Source of the DNA: Archegozetes longisetosus
Taxonomy: Eukaryota > Arthropoda > Arachnida > Sarcoptiformes > Trhypochthoniidae
Assembly: GCA_018873245.2 (NCBI GenBank)
Contig: JAEMBT020000006.1
Coordinates: 14,586,387-14,650,386 of the forward strand
Direction of reading: 5' to 3'
Length of the DNA stretch: 64,000 nucleotides
The position numbers and the translations under genes are program-made. A model generated the notes under the pieces. The model searched no databases and was not told where the DNA came from. It worked only from the letters and a program-made list of their open reading frames with translations. Shown one piece after another: positions 25,132 through 36,129 of the stretch. Numbering within the stretch: the stretch's first letter is position 1; each line of letters starts with the position of its first letter.

Positions 25132-25690
25132 CGGGGTGTAAATTAAATAACTGATGGACTTGTTTTTGAAATAACTTAAGTTTTAAAGATTTTTACATGA
25201 AATTTAATATTCAAATAAAGGAACAACAGGAAATTATGTGAGGATATGCTCGATATGCCAACCATTACGCTGATGGATATTTTTGAGTCGTAATTGAAAA
25301 TTGCTGATCAGGAGTTGTTACTGTCACCGGAGCTCCCACATTACCAATTCTCGAATCTTCTACAGAACCCGTTTCCTCAAATTTATTAATTAAATTTTTA
25401 ATTGTGTTCATTCTGGGAGTATCACGTTCTTTAATGCCAAATTCTTTACGACAACATTTTTGAACAATAGCTACATCTCCTCGATTAGAATAATATTCTT
25501 TTACAATGAATATTCGCTGTTTTATAGAGTATGGTGCCATTTTGTCAGATCGAATGTAAAATAAAATCGAATGTTATGAAAACAATTTCCTGTTATACGC
25601 CTAAAATTTTTCTAAATTTCAACTCTTAATTTTATCTTAATAATAAGTTATAACCAAATTAAATCCATCAGGTATTTAATTTACACCCTG
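25132..25690 (-). mobile_element. Mini-element of a mariner-like family with DUF4817-type helix-turn-helix
   Basis: Ends CGGGGTGTAAATTAAAT and ATTTAATTTACACCCTG are inverted, each flanked by TA (25130-25131, 25691-25692). Its 559 bp are too short for a whole transposase. Only the DNA-binding N-terminus survives on the minus strand, so it is an internally deleted, non-autonomous copy. Confidence 0.85.
25265..25540 (-). pseudogene. Truncated transposase N-terminus (DUF4817-type HTH)
   Basis: A 91-codon frame begins MAPYSIKQRIFIVKEYYSN and contains NLINKFEETGSVEDSRIGN. This matches the arthropod mariner-associated helix-turn-helix (YS-x-EQRIFIV, then FEETGSV-x-D). The catalytic part is absent. 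The frame is open but cannot encode an active enzyme. Confidence 0.8.
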
Positions 25691-25989
25691 TATATTTACA
25701 GTCCATTTTAAAATGATAAATCTAGTCAATGTTTTTTGAATAACTTTTGAATTACTTGTGATAAAACAATCAAATTTTACTATTACATACAAAAAACGGC
25801 TACTAAAAGATTCTTGAAGTTTTTATCAAATTATGATAACTCACTCGTGAGATATTAGACATTGAAGCTAAAAATAGCGTTTTAAAACGATAAATCTACT
25901 AAAAACCACTTCAAAAACAGTACGTGTTTGAATTAGTAGTGAAAAAGTATTGTTACAATGCACAGTAAAAGTTGTCTCAGTAAAATCTT

Positions 25990-26280
25990 TGTTCGATTTC
26001 TGTTCTGTTATTGTCTTATTTTCAAAAAATGCCTAAAAATAAGTTGCTGAGTTTGAAAAAGGAAAAATTGATGGATTGTTACTTATGAACCTGTCTTCTC
26101 GTAAAGTTGGCGCTAAAATTGATAAATCACATACTGTAGTATTGAATTACTTAAAAAATAAGGAAAATTATAACAAAAATTGGAGGGCCGGACGCAAGTC
26201 TTCTCAATCACCCTGTAATAAGCGTCACATAATTAAGTATTCTAGCATTAAAAGTGTAACTTTAGGACAAATTGCCAACC
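25990..26280 (+). pseudogene. Tc1-type transposase N-terminal fragment
   Basis: From the ATG at 26030 the text is MPKNKL, then after a one-base frameshift EFEKGKIDGLLLMNLSSRKV, then KIDKSHTVVLNYLKNKENY and RAGRKSS. This is the paired HTH of Tc1 transposases (LSEFEKGQI, then IGRSKTTV, FLKDPENYG, RSGRP). Homology stops near 26280 at TTAGGACAAATTGCC. The remaining two thirds are missing. Confidence 0.75.
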
Positions 26281-26415
26281 GTCCCGGAATGGCACATTTT
26301 GCCCCGCACTTCGAAAATTTTGCGCACTAACGAAAGAAATTGACCGAATTTCAGCACAATAAAGCAGAAATTTGTACTAAAATCAATTTCTCTATGACTT
26401 GTACTTAATTTACCG

Positions 26416-27127
26416 AATATATGAAGGCTTTGTTTCCAAAAGGGCTTAAACGCCAAAATTTTAAAAACTGAGTTAAACATTCATTCTTATACATTTAGAT
26501 ACGAGGAATTTGAAAAAAGGTTTGAAATTCTCTGAAATTTCTAAATCTTGTGGAAAAATGATATTCGAAATTAAGTTTTTTCCAAAAAGGCTTAAATCCA
26601 TCGGCAATTTATTTCTAAAAGGACTTATATTCCATTTAGACCAACTAAAAACCAGAAAAATGACGAAATTCATTGTTTCTGCCACACGAGGGCAGGCAAA
26701 ACATCTCTTGTTATTTAATTTAATTTTTATAAAAATTCATTTTAAACGTTAATATTGGAGCAAATATTATCAAAAAATAGAAGTTAAGCGTTTAATGAAT
26801 GAACAATTAAAGTTTAGAAAAATAAAAACTCACTAATTTTGTGTTAACTTTTGCCCTTCTCACTTGGATTTAAGACTTTTTGGAATAAAAGTTTGCTTTA
26901 ATTCCAAAAGGTCTTATATCCGAAAATATTTTCATTAATTAAAAGTTTTCTAATTAAGTTTGATTTTTCTAACTACATTTTTCTGGTCACGTTTTCCTAT
27001 CTCTTAAATAAAAACAAGACTTCAAACGGATTGAACGAGAAATAAACTTTTAAAACGTTTTTTGTGTTTTTCTTCCTTTCGCATTTTTTGGATATAAGCC
27101 CTTTTGGAAACGTTGCCTTCATATATC
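26416..27127. repeat. Foldback element with internal repeats
   Basis: ATATATGAAGGC, then GTTTCCAAAAGGGCTTA at 26417-26452 is repeated inverted at 27089-27127. Related TCCAAAAAGGCTTAAATCC, TCTAAAAGGACTTATATTCC and TCCAAAAGGTCTTATATCC motifs recur inside. Small frames on both strands are by-products of this symmetry. No transposase. Confidence 0.65.
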
Positions 27128-27991
27128 TAATAATAAACTATTTCACTATGATGCTAAATCGGTAAAAGAAGTATAATTTTAAGAAAACACAATCAAATAT
27201 TGAAATAAAACTTAAATTATCAAATATGATGTATACATGTGTAATGTGTAAAGTCATTGTGCTCAGCATTAAAAAATTATATCTTTATATGAAGTTCACT
27301 ATTTGCCTTCTAAAATAAAACTAAAGAAACATTTTAAAGAAACCAAAGATAAATTATCAAATATGATTTATACATATGTAATGTTTTAATAAATTTTTCT
27401 GGAAACTCCTTTGATCTCCCTTCGTAATATTTTGTTCCTCATAAGTGTGAAAAAAAGTTGGTAACCTTAAAGAAATTTGTTTGGAGCAAGGTAACTGTAT
27501 ACTTTTTATTCACTGCATTCAAGGCGGTAGAGATGCAAGTATTTGCCACTATATCAACAGATATTAAGTCTGCTATTATGTGAATATTTGCCTTTGCAAT
27601 TCAGGCTAAACTTGAACTTGTCAACATTAATGCAACGACAATACTGGTTATCGTGTCTAACCAGCCCAAAATGGTACCCTTATACTCGTTGACCAGGGGG
27701 ACCAGATCGAGATCGGTGTAATGAGGGCAAAATTTTTCGGAGGGTCTCCTCTTTGATTTAAAAAATATTTTGATGCCAAAAAACATGAGCTTATTAAAAG
27801 AATTGAATTTCCATAAAAATTACGAAATTATATACTTTTTACTAAATTTGGCAGCATTGAGTAATTTTGTGTCATATTTTATTTAATCATAAAATTGTGA
27901 GCAAGTCATATCATAGTTAAATCTCACACATATTCTAACTTTACTAAGTTTTTGAATGAAGACCAATAGAGTTAGTCTTAACTATAAAAGC
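27128..27991. other. Intergenic, nothing certain
   Basis: AT-rich with one GC-richer patch near 27650-27750 (GACCAGGGGGACCAG). Two imperfect copies of a TAAATTATCAAATATGAT motif lie near 27210 and 27350. No gene or element boundary can be supported. Confidence 0.35.
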
Positions 27992-27999
27992 CTACAGAT

Positions 28000-28804
28000 T
28001 GGAGCCTCAAATTTTGAAAAATTTTGATTCCCAGCCCGTCCCGCTCCCGCAAAGATTAAATCCCGTCTCGTCCCACTCTCACAAGAGTTCAGTCCCGCTT
28101 CCATCCCGTCCCTTCTCGCAATTACTACAATTTTCCTGCAGTCAAAATTGAATTGGAAAACTCTATTTTAATCATGTAATTGAAAAAGCACATTCTTGTG
28201 ATTTCTATTTTAGACTAATTTCGAGACATTTATTAAATGAAAAACAATTTTATTCAAAAAGTAACTCAAAATTAAAAACACTTCAAAGTAACCAACGAAT
28301 ACCCGAATTACATCCAAATCTTTGAAGTCATTTACTAATTTTTCGTTAAATTAATAATAAATTGGTCAACAGATATAGTCTTTGATTGAATGCCAATATA
28401 TTTGATTAAAACGAATTCAAAATTTGATTTAAAGACAAAAACTATTACTCTTTCACTGAATGTTCGCAATAAATATGCAAAGCTTTATCATTTTTTTGTT
28501 GACATAAACCAACAATTATTCTATTTTGATTATAATCTCTATTTCTATTGATTTTTATTATGAAGTGTACTCTCATTTCATATTATTTTCTTTTCAGTTT
28601 TGGTGTTAAATTAAGGTTTGTTTGAATAACAGTTGAGCGCAGATTTTTACAGTACGGGAGTTGAGGAAATTTGCTTGAATGCACTTTCTTTGGGGCAGTC
28701 CCGTCCCGCACTCAGAAACTTTAGTCCCACTCCCTCCCGTTTCCGGGGGATTCCTACAGGTCCCGTGGGACTCCCGCAGTGAGGGACTCCCATTTGGGGC
28801 TCTA
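28000..28804. mobile_element. hAT miniature element with C-rich ends, 805 bp
   Basis: Begins TGGAGCCTCAAATTTT and ends CATTTGGGGCTCTA, an inverted pair. It is flanked by a perfect 8-bp duplication CTACAGAT (27992-27999 and 28805-28812). Both subterminal regions are full of TCCCG-type motifs (CCCGTCCCGCTCCCGC on the left, GTCCCGTGGGACTCCCGC on the right). No transposase. This family differs from the GTGACCA one. Confidence 0.9.
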
Positions 28805-29005
28805 CTACAGATACATAAAATTAGACTACTTTTCAATAAGATTTATGAAGGTACTCTTACCCCAGGAATATAATTCATGTGTGAAATAACTGGGTCCTAG
28901 AATTATCCTAAAATACTTTTCTCACTTGGACAATTGTTATGATTATTTGCTAGGTGATTAAAATATCTGAGGAGTGAGGAACAAATGCTTCCCACGTCGA
29001 GGGTT

Positions 29006-29168
29006 TGCATGTTGGAGAACAGTCTTTCAATGAAGGACTTCCCGCACAACGAAGGACGTCTGGTCAACCTGTCTTTGATATATACCAGGTCTCACAATAG
29101 TTGCTGGAAGCGTTCGCTTGAATTCAGGTTTAACCAAATTTTCTGCTAAATTCTTAGTAAATGTGTAA
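29006..29168. repeat. Dispersed repeat R, copy 2
   Basis: Direct match to 24966-25130 over about 160 bases with scattered mismatches. Here it is not followed by the DUF4817-type element, which shows that element inserted at the edge of copy 1. Confidence 0.7.
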
Positions 29169-29439
29169 GTATATGAAAATTTTTCGACTGATTCTTTAGT
29201 GTTAAAATTGAATTTCAGGTCGCTTTATAGTTAAAATAAATATTGATTATTGGAAGAACTATATGAGAAACATGTAGGTCCTTAATGTGATCCAAAATAT
29301 CCAATAGGTGGCCAGTTTGCTCGTAAGCTTTTTCTTCAATTACTATTTCTAAAGGGTTTGGATAAGTAGTTGAAACGTGAACGAAATTGGATATTTATCC
29401 AATTACTTCGATTCTCGAGACAATTTGATAATATATTTA

Positions 29440-29530
29440 ACCCCGAAGGCATTAAATATGGGACTGGCTAAAGTCTCGCATTAGTGTGAGACTTTAGACA
29501 TTGATCTAAAGTCTCGCACTAATGTTAGTT
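29440..29530. repeat. Palindrome cluster, left member of a pair
   Basis: One nearly perfect 30-bp palindrome lies at 29468-29497 (half-site CTAAAGTCTCGCA), followed by a second half-site at 29505-29524. The same palindromes occur inverted at 33694-33795 together with an ATTAAATAT flank. The two clusters may bound one 4.4-kb element. Confidence 0.7.
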
Positions 29531-30957
29531 ATAGTAGATTTACAGCAGTATTATGTGATGTTTATTTAAACTTTACAATAAATGAGCGTTATTAAAGATT
29601 TTTATATTAATCAATTAATTATTCATATTCAAATGATGATTTCAAATAATTTTGTTTAGATCAATAAATTAAATGCGAAAAATCATGAATTATTGCAATT
29701 ATAGGTATTGTTTATAGAACGCGCAATATCATTAAAGAATGTCATGCAAACTGCAGACTAAAACTTTTATTTCAATCAAAAAAGTTTATCAAAACATTTT
29801 TCATAGAGTTTTGTTACAACTCTTTACTAACTAAGTATTTTCAGGTTTTAATCGAAAGAACATTGCTGAACCCTGCCTATCCTATATTTTTAAATATATA
29901 ACATATTTAATCACGATGTAAAATGTAATATTTTGGTGGGGACCCCACCCTCCGCCCCCACCGGACTCCCCATTTTAGTCTTGCCTAGTTTAGGAGGCCG
30001 ACTCTCTGTGGATCATAGTGTTTTCACTATGTGAGACATATCAAATCAAAAATTTTTATATCGAATAGTTTTCGAGATATTCGAATTTTGTGTCGAATTT
30101 TTCGATTTTTTGATTTTAAGATTTTTGAATATATGATATATGGTTTCGATGTAGAATTTAACGCCGACTACAAATATGAAAACCATTTTCGCTATCTTTA
30201 ATATCCACCGAATAAATCTATATTTTATCCGATTTTAAAACTTCAACGGCATCTAACGCTTAAAATATATGTTGTACGGAGGTGGGCCCATTGGCAATTT
30301 TGATCAGACTGATGACCTCTATTAAAATATATCATCAGATCTCGAGTGCAAAATTAGGTAGAATCCCATAGACTTTCCGTCAATGTTCTTTGTTTTAGTT
30401 TAATGAACGTGATAAGGTTATTCAAAATTTAAAAAGTAAGAAAATAGAGAAAATTAATTGAAAATTAAAATTTTATTCAATGGCTTGCCTGAACGTGATG
30501 TGAAACAAAGGATTGTCGCAATTTCAGAGTTCTTATACGAAAAATCTCCGAAAACTGTAAACTATATATAAAGGACAGCTCAGCTCAAACAATTGTGCTT
30601 GGGCAAAGACCTTTGACTTCATGGTTCTATGGCAAATATAGAGACACATCCTAGGCTAGAATATTCAAATTTTTGACGTGCACAGTTCAGTAGAAAAAAC
30701 TAAGGTTATTTAACATTGCATCTATGAGAGGAAAAATCGTTACAAAAATTTCATTTGGCCTTAGCTCACATAAGTTTTCTTTTGAGATTTTTCCCAGAAA
30801 ATCATTAAAAATAGGGGATGATTTTGGGTAAGCTTTAGAGTGGCGCAAGACCTAAAGCAGGCGAAATCAAAGAGCTCAGTGGTCATTATATCTAACACTA
30901 TCATGCATTCAACGATACACAACTGAGCCTGAATCTGCCTCAAACTATGGGTACCGG
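29531..30957. other. Unassigned sequence between palindrome clusters
   Basis: Includes a C-rich stretch at 29936-29975 (GGGGACCCCACCCTCCGCCC) and a weak plus-strand text at 30476-30545 (LPERDVKQRIVAISEFLYEK) that might be a helix-turn-helix relic. Too degraded to assign. Confidence 0.3.
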
Positions 30958-31530
30958 ACGTTTCACTGACAACCATTTCACCAATAGTCATCAGACCTAT
31001 AATGTATACCGATGAGTGGCTGTTTAGCGAGTTCGAAACACTTGTTACTATATAATTAGTTGATTTTTAAAGAGTGGTATTCGAATTTTCAAAAGCTCAT
31101 AACTCTTGAAGCGTTCATCTGATATGCTTAAAACTTATAACTCTGGAAACTGTGTGCAAAAACCTTTGAAATGATGTGCATATCATCATTTGTTCCAGTA
31201 GGTCCATCGATGAACATAGGTGATAGGACATCATTTTAAATGTTTCCAAACACGATTTCCAAAGATATCGTCACTTCGGGAACCATGCTGTCGTATCTCT
31301 GATTGAAATTTACATTACAGATACGACAGTATAGTTTCAGGGCAACGATACAAGTCTTAAGTATATCAGATAAACGCTTCAAAATTTATGAGCTTTCGAA
31401 AGTTTGAATACCACTCTGTAAAAACCAATTATCTATATGATAACGAGTGTTTTGAACTCGCTATACGGCCACTCATCAGTATCCATTGTGGATCAGATGA
31501 CTATCGGTGAAATAGTTGAGGTGAAACTTG
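30958..31530. repeat. Foldback element, about 570 bp
   Basis: An arm of about 200 bases (30958-31160) is repeated inverted at 31325-31530. Shared pieces include GAGTGGC then AGCGAGTT, AGAGTGGTATTCGAA and ATTTCACC then ATAGTCATC. A smaller palindrome, TGTCGTATCTCTG and CAGATACGACA, sits in the centre (31290-31332). No coding capacity. Confidence 0.8.
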
Positions 31531-31821
31531 ACCCAACCTAACTAAAAATCCTCTCTCTAGGGATGAAGGCTGGAATTCACCGTAAAGCTAAGACTTCCAA
31601 TGAAGTTTCTTAACTCTGTCTTTGGAAAAACTAACTTTTGCTCCAAAACTAGATCTTGTAAAATTTCTCTTCTGTTTTCTCATTTCCGAAAAAATCAATG
31701 CCAAAAATCATCCAAAAAACTTCACATTCCATAATTTCAAATGTATTTACACTCAAATTTGAGCACAAAGAACAAGTATTACAGCGTAAAACCTGCTCCG
31801 ATACAGGTTTTGCAAAACATA

Positions 31822-32829
31822 CAGTACATGGAAATATCTAACTATGAAGATATAACAATCAATAAAATCAAACATGGTGAATGAATTTGAACCAATTTCA
31901 TCAACAAGGTGCACAAACTCCCCCGATTTCTAAATATCCTTGAAAGTTTAATAATTGAGTTAGTTTAAGAAAAATAATCAAATTTTATTGAAAACAAGAG
32001 ATTTTTATGATAAATAATAGAATATTTATGAAATTAATATTTCGTACGACCACTAGAAGCTTGTCGCACAGCCTCAAAACGCCTGGGCATTGATTCCAGA
32101 AGCTTAATGAAGAACTGGCGCCAATAAGAGTCACATCTTCTGGTGGGCCGACTACAGAGCTGCCAACAAATCTTTTAATGTTATGACTGGTCTTTCACTG
32201 CGAACCAAATTCTTTATCATTGACCCAACATTTTCATCGGGATTTAGATCCGGGGAAAGACTGAAATTATGATTAAATACTATTTTAAGATGAATTTTAT
32301 CAATACCTCGGATGTGGAATCACAAAATCTTCAACTATTCCGATATTTATTATGATCCAATCTTTAATAAAATTTGACGTATGGCCCGGGTGCTTGTCGT
32401 GGAGGAGCAGAACATTCCCATCAAAATGGCGCTCAATATAGGGTAGCACCCGTTCCTCCAAAAACTTGGCATAAACCTCTTTTGTTAATATTTCATGAAC
32501 GAAATGTTCGCCTTATCCATGAAAATTGAAACTAGGTAGATTTTAAACCTGGTGGAATTAATGCCAAGGCGTTTAGAGGATGTGCAACAAGCTTCTGGTG
32601 GTCATACGTGATATTAATTTTATAAATATTCTATTATTTATCATAAAAATCTCTTGTTTTCAATAAAATTTGATTATTTTTCTTAAACTAGCTTAATTAT
32701 TAAACTTTCAAGGATATTTAGAAATCGGGGGAGTTTGTGCACCTTGTTGATGAAATTGGTTCAAATTCATTCACCGTGTTTGATTTTATTGATTTTTATA
32801 TCTTCATAGTTAGATATTTCCATGTACTG
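31822..32829 (-). mobile_element. Rearranged Tc1-type transposon, two 3' ends face to face
   Basis: Starts CAGTACATGGAAATATC and ends in its complement, each next to TA, as in Tc1 elements. On the minus strand a broken transposase is readable: LLLHDKHPGHTSNFIKDWI, SPDLNPDENVGSMIKNLV, then ESMPRRFEAVRQASSGRTKY, the usual Tc1 C-terminus. The inverted arms exceed 200 bases and include coding sequence. On the plus strand near 32550-32615 a second C-terminus (LMPRRLEDVQQASGGHT) reads outward. So the 5' end has been replaced by a second 3' end. Confidence 0.85.
32045..32465 (-). pseudogene. Tc1 transposase relic, catalytic region and C-terminus
   Basis: Two catalytic motifs remain: the HDKHPGH motif (usually QDNAPCH) and SPDLNPDENVG (usually SPDLNPIENVW). 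Frameshifts and stops separate the pieces. The N-terminal DNA-binding region is absent, so no product is expected. Confidence 0.75.
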
Positions 32830-33161
32830 TATGTAAAGTGCAAATCTCGGTTTTGACGAAAATCTAGATTTATAAGAAATTGATTTTAATAAATTGCTCA
32901 AAATCCGACTTAAGTTAACCTTAATCCTATTAGGTTTTTCGAAAAGAATGTCGTTTTTAAATGTTATATAATGCTAAAAACGATATTCTTTTCGGGAAAA
33001 CCTAATAGTTTTGAGTTTTGCTATATGAAACTACACTTAGATTCAGTCGGATTTTCTGGTGAATACGAGCTAAAATTTTTAATAATTAATTTGATAATAC
33101 GAATACTAATACAGTTACTTTTGAAACACTCTTTTAATTAAATATTAGCATTAGTATTAGT

Positions 33162-33683
33162 TAGGGTGACCACCCGTCCCTTTTTTGACGGAACAGTCCC
33201 GTCTTTTTAAAGATAGAAATCTCGTCAGACCAAAAACTCTCGACGGGACTATTAGTTGTTCCGTTTTTCAACTTTCATTTTGAAAAATGTGTTTAGAAAA
33301 TATTTCTTAGAAATTCAAACAATGAATTCATTTTACAAATGATGAGGGACTAAGAAGCCCAGTTTAATGTATTGAACACCTGTGGTTTAAAACCGAAAGT
33401 TATAGAATTAAGTTTTTCTGCCTAGATTTATGTCTGATATAAAACAGTGTTTCTTACTTCTGAATAACTTTTGAAAGATACTATTTCTAACAAAAGCATA
33501 CCTTTGAAATCAACCAAATCAACTATAACTAATAGTTTTCAATGTTTTTACATTAGAATGTATTTTTTGACAACTATACATTTGTAATAACTAATAAAAG
33601 TCGAATTTTTCTTTTTAAAAATGTAAGGGTCCCCCTTTGGTATTTTTGTCCCGTCATGAGACAAGCCAGAGGTGGTCACCCTA
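33162..33683. mobile_element. hAT miniature element with GTGACCA ends, 522 bp
   Basis: Begins TAGGGTGACCACCCGTCC and ends GGTGGTCACCCTA. It is flanked by a perfect 8-bp duplication GTATTAGT (33154-33161 and 33684-33691). The insertion cut into a copy of the palindrome family, whose remainder resumes right after it. Family is shared with 17777-18282 and 19518-19909. Confidence 0.92.
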
Positions 33684-33691
33684 GTATTAGT

Positions 33692-33795
33692 GCGGGACTT
33701 TAGCAGTTCCTGGTCGCATTTGCTAAAGTCTCGCACTAATGCGAGACTATAGACTATTGTCTAAAGTCTCGCACTAGTGCGAGACTTTAGATCTA
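33692..33795. repeat. Palindrome cluster, right member of a pair
   Basis: Contains a perfect 30-bp palindrome at 33761-33790 (half-site CTAAAGTCTCGCACT), an imperfect one at 33723-33752 and a half-site at 33694-33705. Mirror of the cluster at 29440-29530. Confidence 0.85.
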
Positions 33796-33965
33796 GCCAT
33801 TAAATATCAACGCTTTCTAAATTTCAAAAGTATTAGTAATAAGCATCATTATTTTAAAAAACTGAAATTCTAGTCCAATACTATGCATGAAACGGATGTT
33901 TGAAAAAGATAAAATATATATTTTCATGTACAGCACTTAATGATAGTATGGAGGCCCAAAAGCTT

Positions 33966-34125
33966 ACTTCTCACTTCTCTCTTCTCTCTTCTCTCTTCTC
34001 TCTTCTCTCTTCTCTCTTCTCTCTTCTCTCTTCTCTCTTCTCTCTCTCTCTCTTTCTCTTCTCTCTGTTTCTCTTCTCTCTGTTTCTCTTCTCTCTGTTT
34101 CTCTTCTCTCTGTTTCTCTTCAAAA
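33966..34125. repeat. Pyrimidine microsatellite: TTCTCTC heptamers then 15-mers
   Basis: About ten copies of a 7-bp unit TTCTCTC are followed by four copies of a 15-bp unit, TTTCTCTTCTCTCTG. The strand is entirely C and T over more than 100 bases. Frames read through it on both strands are artefacts. Confidence 0.95.
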
Positions 34126-34254
34126 TTGTATAAAACAAAAGATCTAATGAGAAGCAAATAGGTATCTGGTCTAATCACAGACCAAGCCATTATGTATGAT
34201 GATCCGAATCCGTCATCACTTTTCACTTTTCATTCTTTCTTATTAATAACTTAC

Positions 34255-34645
34255 TTCAACCAAGATGAACTACGGGAAGTATCCAATGGCCATTTACATA
34301 TCAGGTTATCTACGGAAGACAATCGATGGCCACTTTTAATTAAGATGGCCTCCGGGAAGTAAGCGATGACCATTTTCTATTCAGATAACCTACGGGAAGC
34401 AGCCGATGGCCATTTCCATATCAGAAGATCTACAGAAGGTAACTGGTGGCCACTTTTAATTAAGGTGACATACATGAAGTAATCAATACCATGTTCAATT
34501 CAGATAGCATACGGAAGACAACTGATAGCCTTTTTCAACTCAGATGACTTACGGAAAGTAATAAATGACCATCTCAATGTCTGATCACTTACGGAAGGCA
34601 GCCGATAGCCGCTATTAATTTAGGTGACCTACGGGTAGTAACTGG
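34255..34645. repeat. 40-bp minisatellite, ten units, 120-bp higher order
   Basis: A CTACGGGAAG-like core recurs at 34271, 34311, 34351, 34391, 34431, 34471, 34510, 34550, 34590 and 34630, so the period is 40 bp with one 39-bp step. Between cores three subtypes alternate: A (CATATCA), B (CACTTTTAATTAA) and C (CAATTCAGATA), in the order A B C A B C C A B. Units are diverged, so the array is old. Confidence 0.9.
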
Positions 34646-35150
34646 AACCCTTAGGTTCAGTAAACTTAAACTTATTGATATCATGATTCGAATGTCGATT
34701 CATCGCCTCTATAACGTTGCTGAGCAACGTTTAGGGCTGACAAATAGTTTGAAAAATGTTTGATCAAATAATGTTAGATAACATACTTTTTCACACAAAA
34801 TTTTACTTTGAGCCAAGTTTGGTGCAATAATTAAGAAGATTGTATTTTGATACTCAAAACATTAATAATACTATCAGAAAACTTATAAACTATTGAAATC
34901 AATGCTTTCATGTTATAGATATTTTAAATTCTAAACTTGTTTTACTAGTTAATTGATATAAAGAAATAAATCATTCATTAAATGATCATTAATAATGAAA
35001 TAAATCATAAATCTTTCAAATGCATCTAAGACATGTCGACTAGGTTTAGAGGTCTTCACTTTCTTATATTTATTATATTGTTTTGATACAACACCTATTA
35101 TTTAAGACATTTGTTTTAGACATAGTACTTAATTTTTCCGTCGAAGGTGA
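34646..35150. other. Intergenic, nothing recognised
   Basis: AT-rich spacer between the minisatellite and a foldback region. No gene or repeat supported. Confidence 0.4.
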
Positions 35151-35199
35151 CATCAACTTTAGCGTGAAATACAATAGAAACATCATTAACAATAGTTTG

Positions 35200-36080
35200 A
35201 AGCTCACGTTCCTCACCGTTCAATGAGATACGACCCACTTTCTAATAATTATTTATTGTTGAATTTTGAATTGGACGGAGCATCGTAAAAATGATGTGAT
35301 GGGTCTAATTGAATGTACTTTACGAGACAAATCGAAATATATAAACACATGAGCAACGCCTACCCGTTCAAGTGATACGCCCATCTCAAATAGAATTTAC
35401 ACTATGCCTATTCATGAGTGGGTGGGGCATCGTAAAAATCACATGATGGGTCTGATTGATAGCATTCTACAAGACGAATCAAAATATATGCAAGTTACAC
35501 GCACCCGTTCATGAAATACGTCGGTTTGAATTCCAACAAATGTTTGAACTAAAGCTGAGCATGCAGATTTTTATAAAAATTATTATTTAAAATCGAACCA
35601 AAGATCGAAAGCAATCATAGTCACTTTTGGTGAGCACTTCAGAAATTATTTTTAAATTAAGAAATAAACTTTTTGAAAATATTAATCAAATTAAAATATG
35701 AATATATCTATTTAATAATCTTCTTAATTACTTTATGAATCTGACAAATTCTCAAGGTCAGTCGGTGTATTATCTGACTCTAACAACTCTTGAGATTCAA
35801 TCTTTGAATCTTTAAATTAATTTTTAACAATAATTTTTATAAAAATCTGCATGCTCAGCGTTGGTTTAAACATTAGTTGGAATTCAAACCGACGTATTTC
35901 ATGAACGGGTGCGTGTAACTTGTATATATTTTGATTCGTCTTGCAGAATGCTATCGGACCCATCACATCATTTTTACGATGCTCCGCCCACTCAGAATTC
36001 AACGATAAGTTAATTATAGAAAGTGGGCATATCTCTTGAACGGGTGGACGTGGCTTCAAGTTATTTTCAGATTTCGGTTT
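35200..36080. repeat. Complex foldback with duplicated module
   Basis: A module with GCATCGTAAAAAT, GATGGGTCT, CGAATC and ACCCGTTCA occurs twice in direct orientation (about 35275-35400 and 35420-35540). The second copy is repeated inverted at 35817-36010 with high similarity (CATGCTCAGC, TGGAATTCAAACCGACGTAT). A 97-codon minus-strand frame crosses the right arm and shows no family. Confidence 0.75.
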
Positions 36081-36129
36081 GTCTCGACGAGTACTATCGA
36101 TTTGAGACACCTCTTGATTTTATGGGGTC

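Noticed and set aside
26262..26752. Overlapping frames on both strands
   Set aside because: Produced by inverted and direct repeats of the foldback at 26416-27127.
33723..33795. Helitron 3' end (hairpin followed by CTAG at 33793-33796)
   Set aside because: The hairpin cluster has an inverted counterpart at 29440-29530, which does not fit a Helitron; no Rep/helicase text is seen.
33900..34226. Long frames on both strands made of Ser/Leu or Arg/Glu repeats
   Set aside because: They only translate the pyrimidine microsatellite.
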